DNA of 11,826 nt from assembly GCA_015491595.1 (NCBI GenBank), contig WFVP01000137.1:1-11826 (forward strand), read 5' to 3'. The translations under genes and the position numbers were made by a program. The notes under the pieces are model-generated. The model searched no databases. It was not told where the DNA came from and saw only the letters and a list, made by a program, of their open reading frames with translations. The DNA is from Anaerolineales bacterium (GTDB lineage Bacteria; Chloroflexota; Anaerolineae; Anaerolineales; DRMV01). Position 1 is the first letter of the stretch; each line of letters begins with the position of its first letter. Shown piece after piece: positions 6,237 through 11,826 of the stretch.

Positions 6237-8240
6237 ATGAAAAACCCTCGGGGTTGGTCCAGGTCACATCAGATTGGGCTTGTTGGGTGTGCGCTGGTCT
6301 TCTTGCTGTTCGTCTGTACCGGCTCGGGGGTCGCGTGGGCCCTTTTCCGGCCCGCTTCAGACCGGCAACGAACACCCCCGCAGGTGGACATCCAGGCACC
6401 GGCTCCCGGCCAAATGGCTCGGGTGAAGGAGACCCTCCCGGTACAGGCCATCGCACAAGCCCGCGCTCCTGATTCTCAGGTGGCCCGATTGTTGTTCTGG
6501 GTGGACGGCCGGTTGGTGGGCGAGCAGCCGGGGCCGGCCAATCCGCTAACGGGGACTTGGGATTGGATGCCGGAAGAACCGGGCGCGCATACCCTGGTGG
6601 TACAGGCCGTGGACACGCAGCACGGGGTGGCCGCGGCCTTTCGTTCCGTGGAAGTGCTCGGTCCCGGCGGGGGGTCCGATGCGGATGGGGATGGTGTGCC
6701 CGATGACCGGGATGCCTGTCCTCAGGAGCCCGGCGTCCTGCAAGAGGCGGGGTGCCCCGAGGTGGGGCCGGACCAGGACGGCGACGGCGTGACAGATGCC
6801 CTGGACGCCTGTCCGGAGCAGGCCGGCCCGGTGGAACATGACGGTTGCCCCGCGGTGACGGCGGGCGATGGCGACGGGGACGGCATCCCGGACGCGGACG
6901 ATGCCTGTCCGGAAGCGGCGGGACCGGTGAACACCCAGGGATGCCCCCTGCCCCCAGATGCCGATGGGGATGGCGTGCCCGACGTGGACGACGCCTGTCC
7001 TGAGACCTTCGCACCGGAAGGCGGATGTCCACCGGCCCCCGACGAGGACGGCGACGGCGTTCCCAATGAGCAGGATGCCTGCCCGGAGGACCCCGGAGCG
7101 CCGGGGAACAATGGCTGTCCTATGGTGGATACCGACGGCGACGGGATTGACGATGAAAGCGACGCCTGTCCTGAGGACCCCGGACCGCCGGAGAACGGGG
7201 GTTGTCCCGCGTCTTCCGAGGAGGATGGGGATGGTGATGGGGTGGTCGATACCGAGGATGCCTGCCCCGACCAGCCCGGTGCGCCGGAGAACGCGGGATG
7301 TCCCTGGGAAGATACCGACGGCGACGGCGTCCCCGATGACCAGGATGCGTGTCCCGACCAGGCCGGGCCCCCGGGAAGCGACGGTTGTCCTCATCCCGAT
7401 GGCGACGGCGACGGCGTCCCCGACGATGAGGATAACTGTCCCGATTTGCCCGGCCCACAGGAGAATGGGGGCTGCCCTCTAACGGACAACGACGGGGACG
7501 GAATCCCCAATGAGCAGGATGCCTGCCCGGAGATGCCGGGTTCACCGGATGACCAGGGATGTCCTCCCTGGGTCATCGACTTTGGGAACCAGGGCGTTCT
7601 GGACCAACTGCCTGTCCTGTGCCAGTTCGCGCCGGCGGTTTGCAATCTGGATCGGGACCGAGACCACGACGGTGTTCCCGATGGTGGGGACATGTGTCCA
7701 GACCGGCCCGGCCCGCCCCTCTTCCAGGGCTGCCCGTGGGATGACAAGCCCCCGGTGGACCTCTGTTCGCCCGGCCTTCCCGACTGGTTGTGCCCCTTTG
7801 TCCGCCAACCTATGCCCGCCGGGGAAGAAGAGGCGCCTGCAGGGGAGCCTTTATCCCAGGTGGGGATCAAGGTGGAAATGGTGGAAACCAATGCCCAGTG
7901 GGTCTATCTGGATTGTGTAGGACGTATCCCGGAAGTCGACCCCGAGTGGCGCGGCGTTCCCCTGGAATCTCCTCAGGGGCAGGAGTGGCCTGTTCAGAAC
8001 CTTGCCCTGCTTCTGCCGGCAGATGCCCTGGAAGGGGGCACGCTCACGCTGGAAATGATGTGCTGGGGATGGCGAGACGTCAGCGAGGGTGCGGTGGATT
8101 TGGGTACGGTCACCCAGATTCATCTCTGGAACCAACTCCCCCGTGCCCTGACTTCGTACCGGGTGCCATCGCAAGGGGGTGAGGAGGATTTCCTCTTCTG
8201 GTTGCACTATCAACTCTGCCCGGATGCAGAGTGTCCGTGA
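6237..8240 (+). CDS. Membrane-anchored protein with eleven thrombospondin type 3-like calcium-binding repeats
   Basis: A 667-residue protein. After a short basic N-terminus, residues 13-37 form one hydrophobic segment; no lipobox fits (FVC), so it is probably an N-in anchor or uncleaved signal. Residues 50-141 look like a bacterial Ig-like domain (VDIQAPAPG ... HTLVVQAVD). Residues 148 to ~505 hold eleven repeats of 28-33 residues with the pattern DxDGDGxxDxxDACP ... GCP, the last one after a longer insert (VIDFGNQGV ...). The Asp pattern is that of calcium-binding TSP3 repeats, and each has two Cys that could form a disulfide, fitting an extracytoplasmic place. Residues ~506-667 are a Cys-containing, probably beta-rich domain I do not recognise. 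The start has GGAGGAG (6223-6229) 7 bases upstream. The next gene begins 12 bases after the stop. Role unknown; a rigid calcium-stiffened stalk holding terminal domains at the surface is inference. Confidence 0.88.
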   Translation: MKNPRGWSRSHQIGLVGCALVFLLFVCTGSGVAWALFRPASDRQRTPPQVDIQAPAPGQMARVKETLPVQAIAQARAPDSQVARLLFWVDGRLVGEQPGPANPLTGTWDWMPEEPGAHTLVVQAVDTQHGVAAAFRSVEVLGPGGGSDADGDGVPDDRDACPQEPGVLQEAGCPEVGPDQDGDGVTDALDACPEQAGPVEHDGCPAVTAGDGDGDGIPDADDACPEAAGPVNTQGCPLPPDADGDGVPDVDDACPETFAPEGGCPPAPDEDGDGVPNEQDACPEDPGAPGNNGCPMVDTDGDGIDDESDACPEDPGPPENGGCPASSEEDGDGDGVVDTEDACPDQPGAPENAGCPWEDTDGDGVPDDQDACPDQAGPPGSDGCPHPDGDGDGVPDDEDNCPDLPGPQENGGCPLTDNDGDGIPNEQDACPEMPGSPDDQGCPPWVIDFGNQGVLDQLPVLCQFAPAVCNLDRDRDHDGVPDGGDMCPDRPGPPLFQGCPWDDKPPVDLCSPGLPDWLCPFVRQPMPAGEEEAPAGEPLSQVGIKVEMVETNAQWVYLDCVGRIPEVDPEWRGVPLESPQGQEWPVQNLALLLPADALEGGTLTLEMMCWGWRDVSEGAVDLGTVTQIHLWNQLPRALTSYRVPSQGGEEDFLFWLHYQLCPDAECP

Positions 8241-8252
8241 GGAGGGTCATCC

Positions 8253-9878
8253 ATGCGTGGTGGGAAAGCATGGTTATCGCTGTTCGTAAGTGGGGTGTTG
8301 TGGTTGCTTGTGGGCTGTGGTCCGAACATCCACAACGTCAAAATGGCACCCCTCGGCGCCCTGCGCATCGTATCTCCCCCGGGGGATGACGTTACCGTCT
8401 ACGTGGGTCAGGTGGTGGAAGTCGCTGTCCATGTGCAGTCGGAAGAGGACGTCATGCCCACGGACGGTAAGGTGAGCATTGGGGGGCCGGGGGATTCGTC
8501 GTTCGAGATTCCCCTCTATTTTGAGCGGCGCTACAGCAGGTATTATGTCGCCGAGGTGGTCTGGACGCCTCCGGTCCCGGGCCAATATGGGGTGCGGGCG
8601 GAGGCCACGGTGGACGGCGGGCTGGCCGTGAGTCGGATTATCCGGGTCCACGCGGTTGAGCCCCAGGCCATCCAAAAGCCTCCCATGCAACGCCTGGGAA
8701 TGGCCTGGATTACGCCCACACCTCTATCCCTCCCCACCCTGGTGTCGCCCACCCCTGGGGTCACGCCGACCATCACCCCTACCCTTCTGCCCTGCTTGCG
8801 GGCCAAGTTTGTGGCTGACGTCACGGTGCCCGACGGAACGAAAATGTCCCCCGGAGAACGTTTCACCAAAACCTGGCGTTTGAAGAACGTGGGCTCCTGC
8901 CCCTGGGAAGCAGGGTTCGGCGTGGTCTTCGATTCGGGGGATCGGATGCAGGCGCCGGCCTTCGTCCCTCTGCCCGCTACGGTGCTACCGGGTCAGACGG
9001 TGGATGTTTCCGTCACGTTGACGGCACCTCAGGACCCCGGGACATATCGAGGAAACTTCAAATTGCGCAGTGCTGACGGGCAGGTGTTTGGCCTGGGGGA
9101 AGAGGGCGACCCCTTTTATGTGGAGATTGTGGTCCCCGAGCCTACTCCGGTCGCGCTCCCTGACCTGGTGGTCACCGAACTCCGCTATCAGCCCGATCCC
9201 ATGGTCATCGGGCAGGATTTGCAAGTCTTCGTGACCGTTCGCAATCAAGGGAATGCCCCGGCAGGGACGTTCGGCGTCAGCTGGTTGCCGGACCCCCTGG
9301 CCCACGCCTCGGCGTGTGCATGGACGGTGTCCGGTCTGGCTCCCGGACAGAGCAAGACCCTGCAGTGCATCTATCCCAAGGAAAACAATTATCGCAACCC
9401 CGGAGAAGCCGTGACCGTGGCCATCGTGGATGCCGGTCGAGAGGTTGTGGAGAGCAACGAGAATAACAACGAGCGCCGTCGAACGCTCCAGATTGTCCAG
9501 GGTGACACTCAGGGCCCGGTGATTCAGGCCACCCGTTCGGCCGATTCCATCAAATGGCCTGAGGGTTGTGTCCCGAATAAGGTCACCATACTTGCCCAGG
9601 TGACCGACCCTTCGGGTGTGGACTGGGTGCGGTTGCGCTACCGTGTGGTCCATGGACAGCGTGTGGGTGAGTGGCGTACGTTGTACTTCGTGTTGATTAT
9701 TGGCACCGGGGAGTACAAAGTGGTATTGGATGCCGATGCCTTGGCGGACAGTCTGAACCCGCCGGTGAAGGGTTCCACTCCGGGTGTGGTGCAGTACTTC
9801 ATCATTGCCGCCGACAACCTGGGGAACAAGACCAAACAGCAACAACCCGATTTGCCGGTGTACTATTGCATTCCGTAG
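8253..9878 (+). CDS. Surface lipoprotein with NBR1-like Ig and CARDB domains
   Basis: A 541-residue protein. The N-terminus is a lipoprotein signal with lipobox LVGC (Cys22). Residues ~25-135 form a beta-rich Ig-like region. Residues ~140-180 are a Pro/Thr/Ser linker (TPTPLSLPTLVSPTPG). Residues ~181-298 match the NBR1-type Ig-like domain (KTWRLKNVGSCPWEAGF, GTYRGNFKLRS). Residues ~301-413 match CARDB (LPDLVVTELRY, GREVVESNENNNERR). Residues ~418-541 are a last Ig/FnIII-like domain (VQYFIIAADNLGNKTK). No catalytic motif is visible; such domains mediate binding or act as spacers outside the cell. The ATG has GGAGGG (8241-8246) 6 bases upstream and lies 12 bases after the previous stop, so the two genes form one operon and their products may act together at the surface; that last point is inference. 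Confidence 0.9.
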   Translation: MRGGKAWLSLFVSGVLWLLVGCGPNIHNVKMAPLGALRIVSPPGDDVTVYVGQVVEVAVHVQSEEDVMPTDGKVSIGGPGDSSFEIPLYFERRYSRYYVAEVVWTPPVPGQYGVRAEATVDGGLAVSRIIRVHAVEPQAIQKPPMQRLGMAWITPTPLSLPTLVSPTPGVTPTITPTLLPCLRAKFVADVTVPDGTKMSPGERFTKTWRLKNVGSCPWEAGFGVVFDSGDRMQAPAFVPLPATVLPGQTVDVSVTLTAPQDPGTYRGNFKLRSADGQVFGLGEEGDPFYVEIVVPEPTPVALPDLVVTELRYQPDPMVIGQDLQVFVTVRNQGNAPAGTFGVSWLPDPLAHASACAWTVSGLAPGQSKTLQCIYPKENNYRNPGEAVTVAIVDAGREVVESNENNNERRRTLQIVQGDTQGPVIQATRSADSIKWPEGCVPNKVTILAQVTDPSGVDWVRLRYRVVHGQRVGEWRTLYFVLIIGTGEYKVVLDADALADSLNPPVKGSTPGVVQYFIIAADNLGNKTKQQQPDLPVYYCIP

Positions 9879-9884
9879 CCGTGC

Positions 9885-9929
9885 AAAGAAAATTGATGGG
9901 GCGGCATGGCCGCCCCATCAATTTTCTTT
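9885..9929. terminator. 21-bp perfect hairpin, bidirectional terminator
   Basis: Arms 9885-9905 and 9909-9929 are perfectly complementary over 21 bp, with a 3-base loop ATG. The inner stem is GGGGCGGC/GCCGCCCC and the outer stem AAAGAAAATTGATG with its complement. The plus strand ends in TTTTCTTTTT and the minus strand in TTTTCTTT, so it can terminate from both sides. It begins 6 bases after the lipoprotein stop and 49 bases past the stop of the converging TPR gene, the expected place for a shared terminator. Confidence 0.85.
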
Positions 9930-9977
9930 TTCCCGATTCGAGTGATGGGCACACGTTCTGCAGATGCGCCATGGGTA

Positions 9978-11027
9978 TTACCGACTTCCGCTAAGCGAGG
10001 ACATGCGTTCCAAAAGGCGCTGGCAGCGACGGACTTCTGCAGGGTGCTCCAGGCGTTGCCACAAGTACAGGGCATAATCCGCGTACTCTCGGGCTTGCTG
10101 GTGGCGCCCGAGGCGCCATGCCACTCGGGCAGCATGTCGGTAGTAATCGGCCAGCCCCGCGGGTGCTTCCATCTCCCGCCATAAGTCGTAGGATTGGTAC
10201 AGGGCGTCTTCCGCCCGGGTCAGGTCCCCCTGGGCCATCCACAGTTCGGTACCATCGGCCAACACGTGGGCCAGGTTGAGGTGGTCTTCCGCGGCCCGCA
10301 AGTACCGTATGGCCTGCTCCAGATGGGGTTCGGCCTCGGCCTTCTGTTCGCTCCAGGCAATCAAAAACAGGAAGTAGTGCGTCAGTCCCAATTGTTTCGG
10401 TTGGTCTTTGGGGCACTGTTCCAGGGCCTGCTGTCCCCACATGCGGGCCGTGGTCAGGCGATGCAGACGCCAGGATGCGAGCAGGAGCAAACGGGCCGTC
10501 TTCACCCGCATCAGCGCATCGGATTCCGGGCCGAGATGATGCCAAACGTGGAGGGCCGTTCGGTACGCCGTCTCCCAATGCCCCTGGTTCCAAAGCAGGG
10601 CGGCCTGTTGTAATAGAAGCACGGGGCCTTCATGGAAGACATGGCGGAGGGTGCCGTATTGCTGCAGCGCCGCCTGCGCCTGGGCCCACTGTCCAGCCGC
10701 GCACCAGGCCGAGGCCAGGTAATCCATCAACAAGGGATACCGTTCTCCCAGTTGAGGCCAGAGTTCGACCACCTTTTGGAGGGTGCGTGCCCATGTATGC
10801 ACCCATCCGGCGTGCATAAAGGGTCCATGGGCGGCCTGAATCACCTGCCATAATGCCTCAGGCTCCCGGCGTTGGCGGGCGGCGAGCAAGAGCGCCTGAC
10901 GGATATGGGCTTGGTACTGGGTCAGGAAGGTCAGATCCTTGGCGTGTTGCTGTAGCCGCCGTCGCCATGCGTCCAGCAGGGGACGAACAGAAAAAGAGCG
11001 AGCCAATGGAGGATCTGCTTCACCCAT
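9978..11027 (-). CDS. TPR-repeat protein, downstream partner of an NB-ARC ATPase
   Basis: A 349-residue, all-helical protein rich in Ala, Leu, Trp and Gln, with helix pairs typical of tetratricopeptide repeats (for example AGQWAQAQAALQQYG, GDLTRAEDALYQSYDLW, GRHQQAREYADYALYLW). The repeats run from about residue 60 to the C-terminus. No enzyme motif, signal peptide or membrane segment is seen. The ATG at 11027 shares ATGGGTGA with the stop of the NB-ARC gene, an 8-base overlap that suggests translational coupling; no good ribosome site precedes it. A TTG at 11057 is an alternative start and the frame opens at 11069. In many bacteria NB-ARC and TPR regions form one polypeptide, so this may be the second half of a split or frameshifted regulator. 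TPR arrays in such proteins sense partners or ligands. Confidence 0.75.
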   Translation of the reverse strand: MGEADPPLARSFSVRPLLDAWRRRLQQHAKDLTFLTQYQAHIRQALLLAARQRREPEALWQVIQAAHGPFMHAGWVHTWARTLQKVVELWPQLGERYPLLMDYLASAWCAAGQWAQAQAALQQYGTLRHVFHEGPVLLLQQAALLWNQGHWETAYRTALHVWHHLGPESDALMRVKTARLLLLASWRLHRLTTARMWGQQALEQCPKDQPKQLGLTHYFLFLIAWSEQKAEAEPHLEQAIRYLRAAEDHLNLAHVLADGTELWMAQGDLTRAEDALYQSYDLWREMEAPAGLADYYRHAARVAWRLGRHQQAREYADYALYLWQRLEHPAEVRRCQRLLERMSSLSGSR

Positions 11028-11826
11028 GGTTCGAGCCCGGGGTTGGAATTTCAGCAAGATACGTGTAAGTCAACCGGTGTACCACATACCGGGGTGGGGG
11101 TCGGGGGTCGAAATCCAAAAGGCCCATGTACACCAATCGGTACAGTGCGTCATCCAGGGCCGTATGCGGTAACCGGGTCACGTCTTGCAGGTCTTGATAG
11201 GTGGCCCCTTCGGGGGCAAAGTACGGCATGGCTTGCAATACGGCGAACGCGTGCTCGGGAAGCTGCTCCACCAAGGGGTGGTAGATGTGGGCGAACAATT
11301 TTTCGTCGACCAATCGGGGGAGGTCGCGCAGGTGTTCGCATACTTTGTTCACCGGAAAGAAGGCCAGATGGGCGACGGCCAGCTTCAGGGCCAGGGGATT
11401 GCCACCCAGGCGAGCGTAAATCATCTCCAACACCTGGGAAGAGAGGCGCGGCAGTCCCCGCTGGCGGGCCTCATATCGTAACAGGGCCAGGGCGGGCTTT
11501 CGTTTCAGTTCTTTGAGGGGAAGGTGGGCACCTATAGGGTGAGGCAGACGATACCGGGTCGTGATGAGAAACCGGGTTTGGGCGGAAGGAGGAGGAAGCA
11601 GGGAAATCAGTTGATATATGGTGGCGGGCAGAAGGTCATCCCACACCACAAGATAGGTTCCCTGAGCCAATTGGATGCGGAGTTCCACAATGCGTTGCGG
11701 GGGTGGACGTCGCGCAAGCTGAGACCAGCCCATTTGCCAGGCCAGCCGTTCGATGAGGTCGTGCGCATTCAGGGGTTGTTGGACTTCCTCCCAGGTCGGG
11801 TGGTGGGCATAGGCCGAGAGCCAGGC
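11020..11826 (-). CDS. NB-ARC-type (STAND) ATPase, N-terminus beyond the right edge
   Basis: 268 codons are visible; the frame stays open to the window edge, so the ATG at 11733 is internal. Visible parts in order: YLVVWDDLLP, a Walker B strand with the Asp pair (visible residues ~58-67); RFLITTRYRL, the sensor-type TTR motif (~85-93); GGNPLAL (~141-147), the GLPLA-like motif of NB-ARC proteins; then a winged-helix-like region to the C-terminus (HAFAVLQAMPYFAPEG, DALYRLVYMGLLDF, YVVHRLTYTYL). The Walker A loop must lie outside. STAND ATPases are ATP-driven switches, usually with an N-terminal effector (DNA-binding or enzyme) and C-terminal repeats. Here the TPR repeats are in the next gene, overlapping by 8 bases. 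It may be a transcription regulator of the SARP/AfsR or LuxR-related kind, or a defence ATPase; the missing N-terminus would decide. Confidence 0.78.
   Translation of the reverse strand, partial: AWLSAYAHHPTWEEVQQPLNAHDLIERLAWQMGWSQLARRPPPQRIVELRIQLAQGTYLVVWDDLLPATIYQLISLLPPPSAQTRFLITTRYRLPHPIGAHLPLKELKRKPALALLRYEARQRGLPRLSSQVLEMIYARLGGNPLALKLAVAHLAFFPVNKVCEHLRDLPRLVDEKLFAHIYHPLVEQLPEHAFAVLQAMPYFAPEGATYQDLQDVTRLPHTALDDALYRLVYMGLLDFDPRPPPRYVVHRLTYTYLAEIPTPGSNHG

Noticed and set aside
6235..7394. Minus-strand repetitive open frames opposite the TSP3 repeats
   Set aside because: Their periodicity only mirrors the DxDGDG repeats on the plus strand; no start signal or known domain.
6678..7750. 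Regular DNA periodicity of about 85-95 bases, at first glance array-like
   Set aside because: It is the coding repeat of the TSP3 protein, in frame throughout and with drifted copies, not a CRISPR array.
11020..11733. NB-ARC gene starting at the ATG at 11733
   Set aside because: The frame is open for 31 more codons to the window edge with protein-like sequence, and the Walker A region is missing, so the true start is outside.

Overview
The window looks like chromosomal DNA of a GC-rich, monoderm-like bacterium, most probably a Chloroflexota of the Anaerolineae type. The clues are indirect. There is a lipoprotein that joins a Pro/Thr linker, an NBR1-like Ig domain and a CARDB domain. There are two cytosolic-type S9 peptidases side by side, an NB-ARC/TPR regulator, strong GGAGG ribosome sites, and long palindromes between genes. 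No rRNA, tRNA, CRISPR array, transposase or phage gene was seen, and no taxonomic search could be run.

Layout from left to right. (1) Positions 1-191 are non-coding apart from a possible gene start at the very edge. (2) On the minus strand, mtaB (tRNA methylthiotransferase) is followed 15 bases later by a HIT-family nucleotide hydrolase (hinT), with a TATAAT -10 box just upstream of mtaB. (3) Upstream of that, also on the minus strand, lie two S9-family serine peptidases of about 610 residues, separated by 146-150 bases. The first one transcribed has its own TATAAT box; the second is followed by a GC-rich palindrome and then a 17-bp terminator-like hairpin. (4) A 334-base divergent control region (5903-6236) carries a 21-bp hairpin, an inverted repeat, three 11-bp tandem repeats in helical phase and a -10 box without a recognisable -35. 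(5) On the plus strand, a two-gene operon encodes cell-surface proteins: a membrane-anchored protein with eleven calcium-binding thrombospondin type 3-like repeats, and a lipoprotein built of Ig-like domains. (6) A perfect 21-bp bidirectional hairpin closes this operon. (7) On the minus strand, converging on it, are an NB-ARC ATPase fragment that runs off the right edge and a TPR protein overlapping it by 8 bases.

The mtaB-hinT pair and the peptidases look like housekeeping and peptide-salvage genes. The least familiar part is the plus-strand surface operon. It is bracketed by two related hairpins (AAATTGATG/CATCAATTT outer arms) and preceded by a structured promoter region. The NB-ARC/TPR pair next door is of a type often found in signal-responsive regulators and could control it, but that is only inference from proximity.
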